A stretch of 64,000 bases of DNA from assembly GCA_002914805.1 (NCBI GenBank), contig JXTB01000093.1, positions 959,989 through 1,023,988 on the forward strand, read 5' to 3'. Of the stretch, positions 11,917-25,720 are shown piece after piece. Source of the DNA: Parasponia andersonii (Eukaryota > Streptophyta > Magnoliopsida > Rosales > Cannabaceae). Every line of letters begins with the position of its first letter. Position 1 is the stretch's first letter. The notes beneath the pieces were generated by a model that saw only the letters and a list, made by a program, of their open reading frames with translations, was not told the origin of the DNA and did not search any database. A program made the position numbers and the translations under genes.

Positions 11917-14900
11917 TGATATACATGTGCATCAAATCTATTAACACGATGACAGGGAAATATTCTCCCTCTGTTAAACATTTCAGAGCATTCACGATTG
12001 CAGTTTCTATCAAGGAAAAAATATAATAGACAACTCCTCAATAATTTTAATGTACTTGACTACAATATCAATCTCGAAGTGGCTAGGTTGAATGGTTCAA
12101 TATCCAAGTCAGAGTACAGAGTCCCACGTTGCTGCGGTTGATTTTTTTTTTTTTTTTTTTCCCTTGACATGGGCTTTTCTTTTAAAATGTCTCACAGCGT
12201 TGAGCATTCTGGAGGGCAACGTGTTCGTCTAGAGTTACAAGACATGAACCAATTTTCAATCTTCCCAGGCCAGGTGTGAAACATGAACATAACAACCATA
12301 GCTGTCCTTTCTATACTGAAATTGAAAGCTAACAGGAGAGGAATCTTTTGTGCAGATTGTTGGTATTGAAGGGCACAATCCTAGTGGACACTGCTTGATC
12401 GCTTCAAAAGTTGTAGACTCTATTCCTTTATCTGATATGTTGGATGCGAATTTGCATCCAACAAAGAAGCAAGCTTTGGATAAGGAGATTCAGTCAACTG
12501 ATCTGTCCAGGACACAGGCAGAGCTGTCAGTGGTACTTCATTTAGTAGCTCTGTCACTTAATGAGTCAGTACTGAAAATTCAGATATTTAACCAGGGAAA
12601 AAGAAAAGGAGGAATTTCTTCCTGATTCTAGTATGCAATACAAAGTCATCTTTAGCATGGTCCGTGTTCCCTAATTTATGTATAATTTTTAGAAAATTGA
12701 TACTGAATGACGTGGAAGATAAGTTCTAAACTAACTCAATGCGAGCTCACTAGGTAACATTTTTCTTTGAAAAAATGTAACTACATAAAAGATTGGACTG
12801 TTTACTTTCTGCACTGGTTGAATCTTAGATTTTTGTGCATCTGTGTAATCACTTTTGGAATATATATACATATTTATATATGCATGCCAATCCAGTAGAT
12901 ATTTTTTTTTTAACCTATGTATAGGTATTTTTTTTAAGTCATTGGATCATCATCTAATGGTGATCCAACGGCTATAATGATATCATCTAATGGTGATCCA
13001 ACGGCTATAATGATATGCATGAAAAGATGTACATCATTAATGTTATTTCTCTTTCTTACTTTTTACTATTAAAAAATGTGCAAAATAAATTTTAATTAGC
13101 TAAAACGATACTTATGTATAGGTAAAAAAAAAAAACCTACTGGATTGGTGCCCTTTATATATATATATAAAAACTCGGTACTCATTCTTATAAAAGATCA
13201 TTTCTTATTTTACACAAGTGTTTCGTTCAAAAATGACATTTTTCTCAACCCTTGTGGCTCGTTTGTACTCAAACAGATTATCGCCTCAGGTCCGTTCACC
13301 ACAACTGACAATTTATTGTTTGAGCCTCTGGTTGAGTTGCTTGCATATGCAAAGAGAAAGCTGCCTCAGTTACTCATTTTGGTAAGTGGCTGCTGAGTTT
13401 CAAAATGTTTAAGGAATTTGAGTCCATGGGCCGAACAGAAAAAGTTTCACATTTTTGACAGATTGGCATTTTTCTCAGCTTGGACCTTTTGTTGATTCTG
13501 AACACCCTGAGATTGAGAAAGGAACGACCGACAGGAGCTTTGATGAAATTTTCCATTTCGAAATTCTCAGAAGGGTAATTGCTTTAAATGGTACAGCTTT
13601 GCGATTAAGGTATTACTACATTCCTTTTCATTATCTTTCTCTCTTTATCTTTCCAGTTGCAAGATTATGCAGAATACATGGGTTCTCATGCACGTGTTAT
13701 TCTCGTACCATCTATACGGGATGCCAACCATGATCTTGTTTTCCCACAGGTAGTGATATTGATACATCAAGCAAATATAGCCTATAAGTATGTCTTCAAT
13801 TTGATTATGTTCTCAGATTTTATGTGATATTGATAATTCTAAGGTCTAATATCAGTTTCTTGGTTGTGCAGCCTGCTTTTGACATACATCCACCTGATCT
13901 GAAACATCAGGTACCTGATTTTGCGAATTTTGAAAAAGCAATTAGTCTTCTGAACTAGCTGGCACTCCTGAATATTCTTCATAATGCATTATCATGATTG
14001 TTGATCATTCTTCCAAATTGTTTCTCAGGTAACCAGCCTCACAAATCCTGGGATTTTTGAGGCAAATGAGGTAAAAACCATAAATAACACCTTTTAAAAT
14101 TATTCTCATTTGTGGGACATGGTATAATATTTGATGAAAAGTTCTTGCCCTTTAAAGTTTCTTATCATCAGTGGAGCCTTATGGCTTCTCTGATGAGATT
14201 AAACTAGCTTCTTCTTTCTTTTTCTTTTTTTTTTTCTTTTTTTTTTTTGTAAAAACAAAGAAACATAAGTGTTTGCCAGTATGCATTAGCTCTATTTATC
14301 AGAATTTATGCTCTGGCAAGAAAACATGTAAGCACGAGTTTCCAGCAATCATAAGAGCGTGTAAGGTGTATTCTTATTTACAATTTGTTGTTTCAGGTCA
14401 AGATAGGTTGCTGCTCTGTAGATATACTTAAACATCTTAGCGGAGAGGAAATTTCACGTAATACAACAGGTGGCGCACCAAGTGATCGCATGGGTAGACT
14501 TGTAAATCACATACTCGGCCAACGCAGGTATGTTGTAATAATTTGCCTTTCGGTATTTGTGATTTTGGTATTAGTAGTTTGGACAGGTTACGGGTACGAA
14601 ATAATTTTCTTTCTTTTATTTTTTTTTTTCCTTTCTCATTTCTTGTTTTGTTTGGTACAGCTTTTATCCATTATATCCACCAGCAGAAAGTATTCCATTG
14701 GATTTTTCACTCGCTCCTGAAGCTCTCGAAATCTCTTTGATTCCGGATATTCTCATTCTACCCTCCGACATGAAATACTTTGCAAAGGTAATGATCATTC
14801 ATACCTCGTGCAACAAGAAACGTGTAGATGTCTCAGAATCCATGTCTCCCCCATTAATTTGGGTCTTTTTAGTCATTGTCCCTAAGAAATCTAAACCGGA

Positions 14901-15109
14901 AATGTCAAATGTTATCAAGATAGTTCAATGACCTTCTTTTCTTCGTGAAGGTATTGACCCTCGGCGGAAGAGGTGAAGGGGAGGAGCAAGTGAAATGCAT
15001 ATGTGTCAATCCAGGAAGATTGTCTAAGGGAGAAGGAGGAGGTACTTTTGTAGAGCTTAATTACTATGGTAATCCTGACACAACGAATGCATCCATCATA
15101 GGCATATAA
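10188..15109 (+). CDS. POLA2: DNA polymerase alpha subunit B
   Basis: Sixteen exons join in frame to 622 residues: 10188-10266, 10353-10428, 10524-10655, 11045-11405, 11492-11587, 11735-11814, 12198-12273, 12356-12532, 13277-13381, 13479-13574, 13657-13749, 13872-13910, 14029-14070, 14397-14527, 14661-14787, 14951-15109. The N-terminal segment (MEDEIIAEFNNSGFTLDEDE) and a linker precede the conserved part: an OB-fold region (exons 6-8, VGMICCDGEGRLNEKS) and an inactive calcineurin-like phosphoesterase domain carrying ASGPFTTTDNLLFEPL, VPSIRDANHDLVFPQ, FDIHPPDLKH and LPSDMKYFAK. The protein is the accessory B subunit that tethers primase to the catalytic subunit in the pol alpha-primase complex, which starts DNA synthesis in the nucleus. 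Intron 8 carries an inserted inverted-repeat element and intron 5 a tandem duplication, but coding exons look intact. Confidence 0.95.
11641..11733 (+). repeat. 46-bp tandem duplication at the 3' end of POLA2 intron 5
   Basis: Unit 1 (11641-11686) and unit 2 (11687-11732) share ttaaatagagct(a/g)caagtt and aagaaatttattgtttc with few mismatches. The second unit runs directly into the acceptor CAG before exon 6, so the polypyrimidine tract itself was duplicated. Confidence 0.75.
11879..11911. repeat. TA microsatellite
   Basis: A long run of TA dinucleotides in POLA2 intron 6, preceded by a shorter TA run and a T tract near 11845-11875. Confidence 0.8.
12887..13148. mobile_element. Inverted-repeat element copy 1, in TA-rich DNA of POLA2 intron 8
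   Basis: The element runs from CCAATCCAGTAG to CTACTGGATTGG, with subterminal inverted homology extending to (a)cctatgtataggtat. It lies between TA-rich tracts on both sides. Inside is a 33-bp direct duplication (atcatctaatggtgatccaa, then cggctataatgat). A second copy lies in opposite orientation at 24634-24843. No ORF is present. This is a non-autonomous MITE; flanking by TA microsatellites on both sides recalls the rice Micron elements, though identity to that family is not claimed. Confidence 0.75.
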
Positions 15110-15663
15110 ATCCGGGACTTGAAAAATGGTTCCTGAGGCATCTCCTTGACCACAATTCACAAAGATACTAAAGTTATATTTATAGGGAGTGATTAATTGA
15201 TCGAGTTCTCAGAGACTCCTTGAGCTGCAGACTTATTGGGCTACTGTATTCAAAAAGCTCCAGTGGCCACGGGATGCCGCATAGCTGACGTTGCTCCTAA
15301 GTTGTTTCATTGTTTGTCTGCTTTGAGAGAGATTTGTCTTCTGCGCTTATATTGTATAGTTATTTGTATGTATATGATACACTAATGCTTGTAGGAATGT
15401 GTTTTGTACTTTCGTCTTTTCCTTTTGACTGTCTTCTAGTTTCCCCCAGATAATGTCACAAACTAGTGTATACTATGTTAGTTGTGTTGTAACGATGGAA
15501 TCAATTTAAGCAACCTCGTGGAAGAGAGTGAAATTTTAAAAAGAAACTAAAAGGGCCTTTATCCATCATAAATGATTATATTCTAGCCATATATGCAGCT
15601 ATATAACATACATAATGAAATGTCGTTTAAACCTAGAAACTAAAAAAACAGAATAAAGAGATC
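15110..15663. other. Convergent 3' region between POLA2 and the TLC gene
   Basis: The POLA2 3' UTR and the TLC gene 3' UTR face each other here. No ORF, RNA gene or repeat is evident. Confidence 0.5.
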
Positions 15664-16416
15664 CTAAGCTACCTTTTTCTGCACTCTACCTCTTTCTCGA
15701 AACCACTCAATCCAATGATTCAAAACCCACAATATGCTAACAAAGATAGCAGTGGTGATAACAACCATCCAAGAAATCCATGCCCACCTAGGAATCAAAG
15801 TATCAGCAGCCCCACTTATGAAAAAAATCCCCATCTTCAACACGAACAGCGGCCCGAGAAACCCCCTGAAAACACTGTAGAAAGCATAAAAACGTGGAGA
15901 CAAGAACTCGTACAATTTCGAAGCCGCAGGTGTATCAGCCTTCCGGAAACTGGCGAGGGTCCACACATTCTGGCAAAGACTGGTGATCTCTGCTAGAACA
16001 AGGAGTACTAGAAGAGCGGAAGCTCCGTGATGAACCACGAAACGACACGTCGTAAACACGTAAAGCGTGGCCAAGTGGTGACATATGAAGAGAACATCAC
16101 TTGGGAAGAAAACCACGTAGTGAAGAAGGTCTATCAAGAAGTAAGCTATGCTGTAATCAAGCACAATATTTTGGGAATTGGTGTTTGGGGAGGCAAAAGG
16201 AGAAAGTGTCAACTGGGATTTGGTTAGTGCATTGATAGCCAACAAAACAGCCGGAGTTCCATGAGCCAGAGAGATTAGACAGCTCGAAGCTTCTGCAATA
16301 TGTTTTGGACCCCGGTTGCGAAAAACGACGAAGTAAGCAAAAAGATAAATGAGTAGAAACATGGAGAAGAATGTGGACAATGATAATGTTGGGGTGAAGA
16401 GATTTTGGGTCTCCAT
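15664..16416 (-). CDS. TLC-domain membrane protein (TMEM56/LAG1/CLN8-like)
   Basis: A single uninterrupted exon encodes 250 residues starting METQNLFTPT; the seven codons upstream of this ATG open only with a TTG and were left out. Several hydrophobic helices are visible: about residues 10-32 (FFSMFLLIYLFAYFVVF), 48-65, 85-105 (DYSIAYFLIDLLHYVVFF), 110-125, 130-150 (ALLVLLVLAEITSLCQNVW), 178-200 and 213-235. The pattern S-I-A-Y-F-L-I-D-L near the middle and HHLATLYVF with the paired His are typical of TLC domains (TRAM, LAG1, CLN8), which are lipid-sensing or lipid-handling membrane domains, mostly of the ER. The Lag1 motif of ceramide synthases is not fully present, so a ceramide synthase role is not claimed. 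The C-terminus is basic (RERGRVQKKVA). Confidence 0.88.
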   Translation of the reverse strand: METQNLFTPTLSLSTFFSMFLLIYLFAYFVVFRNRGPKHIAEASSCLISLAHGTPAVLLAINALTKSQLTLSPFASPNTNSQNIVLDYSIAYFLIDLLHYVVFFPSDVLFICHHLATLYVFTTCRFVVHHGASALLVLLVLAEITSLCQNVWTLASFRKADTPAASKLYEFLSPRFYAFYSVFRGFLGPLFVLKMGIFFISGAADTLIPRWAWISWMVVITTAIFVSILWVLNHWIEWFRERGRVQKKVA

Positions 16417-17485
16417 TAGAAACTGATGATGAACCAAAGACGCAGAGAATGTTTCCCAGGAGGGTCAGTGAGAGTTTCCCCAGTTTTTAAGCTTTGGGGA
16501 AAGATTCGAAGGTTATCAATTGAATTTGGAGTGGAAGACTGAGATGTTTGAGGCCGTCACGTCTAGAAAAACCCGGACCAACCAAAGGTATTGATTAAAT
16601 ATTTATTACTAAACAAACATGCACAACCAAATTGGAAATCTCGTTGGGAGTCATGAAATCAAGACGGTGGATTTAGGACTGTGACTTGAGGCAGTCTGAT
16701 ATCGACGGTAATTAATGCACGAGGTAGCTTCATAAAAGATCGGGTTCTGTTTGCGTGAGAGAGAGCACAGTTGGACGGCTTAGGATGACACGTTATTCTC
16801 TGTTATCTTTATTGGATATTCGAATCTCTTTTGATTTTTGTGATGATCCTCTACTTTATGCTTGCAAAAGAAGAATGATCCAATTCCTAAAGTTTCATTT
16901 TTCTTTTTAAAAAATAGTGGGCCTATTCATGCACTGCACGTGTTCTTGGTTAATGAAATGCAAGTATAAATGTAGAATAAATTCTGCCCCCGAGTTTTCT
17001 CTCCTCTTTCTTCTTTTTTTTTTTTTTTTTCGGGTGGGCACGTTTGGAATTTTAAAGATGAAAATACGAGTTATAAAGGGCCACTGATTATCTAAACTAT
17101 TACTAGAGGGTCAAATTTTCTGAAGACTCAGAAATTTACCATGACGATGTATTAAAGGATTCTTATTCTATCCAGTGCTCTGGGATAATCCAACAGAGGT
17201 ATAGTACTTGTCTGTAAACTACTACATTTCCATAATGGCAAAAACAGCCCAGAAGAAAACTTGTAAACCACTCTCGTTTAATTTTGTTAACACTCTAAAC
17301 TCAAGCTCTCATTAGTCAACTATCTTACACCAAATTTGAAGGAAAAGAAAATTCCTTATATGAGTTTTTGCATAATCTGTCATACCCCAGAAGAAAAAGC
17401 CTGTGATTCCATTCTCACTGTTATGTTCACTGAAGCTCAGAGGCTCTATCTATGAAAGCTTGATTAGGCAGGCCGGATCAGCAGC
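16417..17485. other. Intergenic: TLC promoter and FabG 3' UTR
   Basis: No supported gene. It contains the TLC gene 5' flank, a poly-T tract near 17012-17030 and the 3' UTR of the plastid reductase gene (about 17220-17485). Confidence 0.4.
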
Positions 17486-20031
<2,546 letters not shown>

Positions 20032-20333
20032 TGGAATACAAAAAAATAATTAAAAAAACAGAGAAAATGGTCTGAGAAAAAAGTGTTTCCAGAAACGGAA
20101 GAGAGAAAAACAGGATTTTATAAAACTGTTTTTTGGGTGTTTTCTATGCTCAGAGGCTTTGGAAACTCCGGAGCCTGGCGATGGCAACTAAACTGGGAAT
20201 GAAATGACGTATATGCCCTCGTCTTTTTTTCTGGTGTTGTATCAATTACCATGCAGCCAATGGATTAAAAATGCCTGCTGTGTAATATGGTAAAACTGCA
20301 TTTTTTATTTATTTATCTTTTTTTTATTATTAT

Positions 20334-20358
20334 TTGTGTGTGTGTGTGTGTGTGTGTG
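20334..20358. repeat. TG microsatellite
   Basis: Uninterrupted TG dinucleotides, about 12 units, next to an AT-rich tract. Confidence 0.85.
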
Positions 20359-20529
20359 GGAAAGAAGACGTTAGAAATATTTAGGTTGATAGTTGCACCT
20401 ACTTTCTTCAATATTTTCATTAAGAGCTTTAGTTCGTTTGGTTAATCTACCTTGTCCTTACTCGGTTCCTAACATTTTTGACAAGTTAGCCCCAAAAGCT
20501 TGCTTAATAGTAACAATAACAATAAGGGC

Positions 20530-20915
20530 TATTTACAAAATTCCAGGCCAAGGTACCAAAACGTTTTTTGAAAAATCCCGGATTAACTGATTTTTTTTGA
20601 AAAATGCCGGATTTATTTAGAAACATATCACTTTTTAAAAATAGTATTGGAAACATAACACTTTTAAAAAATTTGGTATTTTTCAATAGTACTCGAGGTA
20701 ATTAAATGCGTTACTTACTTAGAGTAACCAATCCAGTTGCTTAAAGAAACTGTTCAAGTTCTTGACTAGTTATCTTAAATATCTCGGCAATTAATTTAGA
20801 AATGGCATTTTTCTAAATACTTTTAAAAATGATATTTTTATAATTAAATCCGAAATTTTTCCGAACAATTTCAAATTCCGAGATTTTTCAAATTTTTTGG
20901 AAAATACCATAAAAA
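20530..20915. mobile_element. Foldback element with about 90-bp inverted termini
   Basis: The left arm has gaaaaatcccggatt and gaaaaatgccggattta followed by 'acatatcactttttaaaaa'. The reverse complement of the right arm has gaaaaatctcggaattt and gaaaaatttcggattta followed by 'aatatcatttttaaaa'. Both arms therefore match in order and spacing. No ORF is present; this is a likely non-autonomous MULE-like or foldback element. Confidence 0.55.
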
Positions 20916-21796
20916 AATCAAATTTCCTCTAACAATAATTATAATAATATTAAGTAATGTCAAAATTTAATGGTGGACACCCTTTTTTGTGACACAATTT
21001 AGCTATTTAAATGACAATCATCTCTACATCGACTTATGTTTTTATTTTATCTCTGTCTGGTTTAAAAAAACACTATGGTATTTCATTATCTCATAGTTAT
21101 CTCTTCTTTTCTTTTCTCTCTCTGTTTTTTCCTTCTATTTTGAGGGGATTTATTACCTCAATAGTTAAACGTACATTTCACCGAGACTAGAAGAGAGGTA
21201 CAACATTGTTTAATGGCGGCCACTCGGACGGATCAAAGCCTAAAAAACGATGAAAAAGAAGGATAGAGTTTAAAAATGGGATTGTTCAAGGGATCCACAT
21301 TTCGCTTATCGGAGTTTTCACGGTAATTAGTTACTTTCACTTAATATAACGGCATGCAGACATTTAAATGTATAATGACAGAGCAAAGTGAAAGACTATT
21401 AATCATATTTCGAGTACTGGTTTTTTGGAGATACTCTAGCTATTAATCTTCACCAAAGAAATTTCAAATCCTCAACGGAAAAAAAAAAAAAAAAAAAAAA
21501 AAAGGACTAGAACAATTCAAGAACATCTATCTTTTTCTAAACTATCCGAGAAACTAAAAACACAGAGAAAAGTAAATAGTTAAAGGTACCACATTACTGT
21601 CTTAGGAATTAGTAACTAGAAGGTGCAAAATAGATCTGCATCCACATCATAAGTACCACATTAAGAACATTAAACATAAAACCAGGTCCATCAGGTCAGC
21701 CTTAAAACTACGATAACAAGGAGTTTGTCAAATACAACTCTTATTCTTTTAGTTCCATTTTGCTTCACGACGAGAAGCCAGAGCTCCATGTTTCAT

Positions 21797-24334
21797 CTAA
21801 TCATTTTCCCTGGTGATGAGGCGAGGTGGAAACTTGAAAAGATGCTTGTTTCCCTCTGTTCTTTGCCCACTGATAAGCTGATGGAGATGAGTGTTGCAGT
21901 AGTATCTTCCACAGAAAAGTGCCCAGTCAGATGGAGACAGGGAGTCACAGCCATGACGGGAGCACTTGAAACAAGAACAATGATAAGCCATGCCCTTTAC
22001 TTTCACCTGCAAAGTCATCATATAAGCTAATTGCGGCACAATCAGATGTGCATTTGCAAGTGATTTGGAAACATTGTGCTTGGTCGGGGCAATTCTAACT
22101 TTAAGGTCATGTCCTAGAGTCCTTCCGGTTGAAATAATTGCATATGTAACAAAAATGGAAAATTTCATCAAAAAGTAGGATAAAATGTAGCAAAATGGAA
22201 AAATTCATTTCGAGTGGGATGAACTCAGCTTTGCTTGATGGGATTAAACGTCTAATATTAAATTCCATACGCACAAACAGAATAAATTTATTAAGAGCGA
22301 GCCAGACAACAATGCTTGAAGTTTAAGACTAAAAATCTAGATTCTGCAAGCACCACCACAAAACTCACCATCTATTGATTTTGGATGGATATATTATAGG
22401 ATATTCTTACATCTACCACAAAGTCAAGCAGAGTCTTAAGCTCAGATATGCACACTAGAGGGACTGACTAAATTCCTACTCCAACAAAAATGCGGACGCC
22501 AACAAAACATCAGAGCCATTTGGTTACCATAACCATGAAGACAAAATTTAAGGAATACAGAGGGATCTTGTGAGAGTTGGTAAACCATGAGTTTAATAAG
22601 AAAATGCAATCTCACTATTTCCACCACAAAACAGGAAAATGGAGAGGGCGGAGGGGTGGCATAACAGACAAGCGGCAATTGGACAAGAAAATGAACACAT
22701 ATGTAGGGACATCACAAAAAATAAAATTCCAAAGATCCAAATATCCTACCTTCTCCTGTGGATCAATAGTCTTCTCACATTTGAAACATTGGTCTGGTGC
22801 TTCAGAGTCAGAGGACATGTTGGCAGATTTGGATGACCCAGTCTGAAAAGGACATAAAATGTGATGACACATTAAAGAAGAAAAAAACATGTCAAAACAT
22901 CCATGTATAATAGCTATCGTAATATCTTTGGATCCTACCTCCTGTGGATCAGCGGTTTTACCACAAACGAGGCATTTGTTTTGTGTTCCTTCGCTAGGAG
23001 ACCCAGTCTGAAAAGGAGAACATAAAATGGGATGAGAGACTAAAGCTAGCTGTTCATTGCAACCTTCAACAATTTCTTGTGCAATCGTGATACAATTTCT
23101 GAACATATTTTTTGGGGTACAATGAATCCACAAACGGAAAAGAAAATGACCATATATTTTGGAAAGTCAGAAAAATAGATATCCTAAGATCTCTGGATAC
23201 TACCTTCTCCTGTGCATCAGCAGTCTTGCCACATTTCGTACATTTGTCTTGTATTTCAGAGGACAAGCTGGCAGCTTTGCTACGTGACCCAGACTGAAAT
23301 GAACGCAAAATAGGATAAGAGATTAAAGCTACATGTTTATTACACAATTATTGAATGTAGTTGCAATCATAATTCAATTAATGTAAGTGTAAAGTTTTTT
23401 TTTGGGGATATAAACTACTGGCTCATAACGTAATTAACATAGCTAGGCTCATAAGTCTAGAACTTGAGAACATAAACAAACAGATAACATTAAAATGGAC
23501 TAGATTTGGACAATTAACAGCATCAACAACAAAAATGAAGAAGCTAATAGTGTCATGATCACAAGAGATTTTGTCTGAGAGTTCAATGAAAGATGTACTA
23601 TTGACAAGCCTGCTTATGGTGTGACCTTTTTGCTAATAAAAAATATGTTTTCTCTACACTTGAAAAGGGACCATAGATAACAATTACGAAACCCTGTAAA
23701 CTACTTTAAATGCTTCATATACATATGGACAAGAATCCTAAATTCTACGGTTGCAACCATTACAATAGTACATCTAAACCATTTTTTTGAAGTAAAACAT
23801 TTTAGCAGAGTGCCCAAATTCGAGTTCAGAGCACCTATTCAAACATAATGGCCAACTACAACTGCAACCAGATTAAATTCAGAAACTCAATAATATTTTA
23901 CTTGATTTCATTTATCTCTAGAAATTAATAATCTATCTATATTTCACTGCAATATTTCACAAAGAACAATAAACTTTAAGTAGAAAAAAAAAAACAAGAC
24001 AAATATTGACACCAGAATCAATTTCATAATAATAATAATGCTTTATGAAGCACAAGAAACGCTGGCCTAGCGTAGCATAAACCATGATTCTAAGTTCTTT
24101 AAAAAAAAAAAAAAAAAAAAAAAGAGCAAACTCATGATTTTGGTGATTGAAAGAAGAAACACCAGAGCAAAATATATATGCTACAATACTAAGAAATCAA
24201 CCACTTGCAAATAGATTATACGCTAACAAAATGATCAGATTCAGAACAAGCAAAGATACCCAACAACAAAAAGAGATAATGCGATGGATGAAGATCAAGA
24301 TCAAGATTCAAGATCAAGAATCAAGGACCTGCAT
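21797..24334 (-). CDS. LIM-type zinc-finger protein with a triplicated half-finger exon
   Basis: Four clear exons on the minus strand, all in phase 0: A 23293-23204, B 23007-22939, C 22842-22750 and D 22006-21797. A, B and C are homologous, each starting (S/T)GS and carrying one C-x2-C knuckle (CTKCGKTADAQEK, CLVCGKTADPQE, CFKCEKTIDPQEK). Exon D supplies the rest of one LIM domain: GMAYHCSCFKCSRHGC and FCGRYYCNTHLHQL. C plus D gives C-x2-C-x17-H-x2-C-x2-C-x2-C, the standard LIM spacing and closest to the second LIM domain of plant two-LIM actin-binding proteins. A possible start is ATGCAG at 24334-24329 with donor GT at 24328, which would give 155 residues if all exons are used; this start is uncertain. 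Promoter motifs lie at 24420-24462. It may be a working gene with alternative exons or a decaying duplicate. Confidence 0.6.
22939..23007 (-). other. LIM half-finger exon copy B
   Basis: This 69-bp phase-0 exon encodes TGSPSEGTQNK and CLVCGKTADPQE. It lacks the final Lys codon found in copies A and C, so joining it directly to exon D still keeps frame but shortens the spacer by one residue. Its flanking intron sequences (ccttttcag before, gtaggatcc after) closely match those of copy C, so intron and exon were duplicated together. Confidence 0.65.
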
Positions 24335-24419
24335 TGTGGCGAGATCAAGCAGTAGAGTGTGGAGGCTGAGTGTGCTAGGGCTTTTGACCAGGTGAGGTTT
24401 GAGTTGAGAGAAAGAGGAG

Positions 24420-24465
24420 CTTAAATAGTGCTAAAACCCTAGAATCTACGTGGGCTTGGGCCTGG
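24420..24465 (-). promoter_or_regulatory. LIM gene promoter motifs
   Basis: On the minus strand a TATA-like ctatttaag lies at about 24420-24428, a telo-box (complement of aaaaccctag) at 24433-24442 and two site II motifs (tgggct and tgggcc on the plus strand) at 24451-24462. Together they suggest a real, broadly expressed plant promoter about 90-130 bp upstream of the proposed start codon. Confidence 0.5.
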
Positions 24466-25720
24466 GGAAAATCAGGTGTGGCCTGGCCCTAGGCTGCTAC
24501 CTATCAACTCATGAACTCCCTAGGCTATTACCTGTTTAGAAATGCATTTGCTCGAATCAATTCTTTATACTCATTTTTTTCTACTTTTTGCAATATCTAT
24601 ATATAAATATATATATATAGGTATCATTTTTTTCCAATCCAGTATGTTTTTTTTTTCCTAACTTATACATAAGTATCATTTTGACCAATTAAAATTTTAT
24701 CATGCACATTTTTTTATATTAAAAAGTAAGAGAGAAAAAAATATTAATAATGCATATTTTTTTATGTATCTCATTATAGCCGTTGGATTGGATAACTATT
24801 AGATAATGATATAATAGCTAAAAAAAAATACCTACCGGATTGGCAACCTATATATATATATATATCATGGATTATATAATTTCCTTTCTCACAAAAAATT
24901 CTAAGGGCAAATTGATGCTAAAGTTAACAAACATGTCAAATTTGTAGTGGGCTCTACATTTATATTACTAAGTAGAGATGCCTCTGGCATTTTTCTTCAT
25001 AAAATGGATTGGCCTCCAATTGCCTAATGAGATTTAATTGTGTTTCTACACCTTTTTTTTAAACCCAATCCCTACACTTAAGAAGTATTGACAATTTAGC
25101 AACTAATGTACTTGTATAGCTTAGACCAAGTGAAGTTGGGTCTTATTTAACTTAACATTTTCTAAACTTTGAAAAAGAAGGGGCATACAACATAAAGTTT
25201 TCGTACAGTTATATAAAAATTTTAAGTAAATAAAATTTACATTTATCAAGAAAGCGATCGCTACATTTAATTTGCAAAATGGTATGAAATTATTTTAGTG
25301 GGGGTACATTGGTAATTCAATTTAGTTGTACAGTATCAACACATAAAATAAAATCACTGTAAAAGGAAAAAGCATTGAATTGGGTTTTCTCATTTGTATT
25401 CATTTGAATGATTTAACTTCTTTTGTTCAATTAAAAAATTAGCATCACAGGATAGAAATATCTAAAAAGAATAAATTTTGGTGAGTAATTGAGTATCAAA
25501 TCAAAGTGTGAAAAATTCAAGTCATGGAGAAAATCATGAGAGATTTGACTTAATTTGACTCTATTTGTGTTACATTACATAGAAAAAATGAGAAAAGTCC
25601 CAAATTACAAATTTTTATTATCGAAGCCACGTAGCATGTATAACTGAATTAAAACCAGAAAATATATCAAAAAAAGCAAAGGAGTACAGTCATTAACATA
25701 CCAGAAAAGCAGTAGATCGG
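24466..25720. other. Intergenic AT-rich DNA
   Basis: Apart from the inverted-repeat element at 24634-24843 with its flanking TA tracts, I see no gene or RNA here. Confidence 0.4.
24634..24843. mobile_element. Inverted-repeat element copy 2, flanked by TA microsatellites
   Basis: The element runs from CCAATCCAGTATG to CCGGATTGG. Its reverse complement matches copy 1 (12887-13148) nearly throughout: shared blocks include ccaacggctataatga, tttctct(c/t)ttactttttaat, aaaaatgtgca and aatgatacttatgtata. TA repeats lie on both sides (24597-24620 and 24848-24866). The internal duplication of copy 1 is absent. Confidence 0.75.

Larger units (their letters stand above)
20032..21796. other. Intergenic between the FabG promoter and the LIM gene 3' end
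   Basis: No supported gene. Contents: the reductase gene 5' flank, a TG microsatellite (about 20334-20358), an inverted-repeat element (about 20530-20915), a poly-A run (21479-21503) and the likely LIM gene 3' UTR. Confidence 0.4.
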
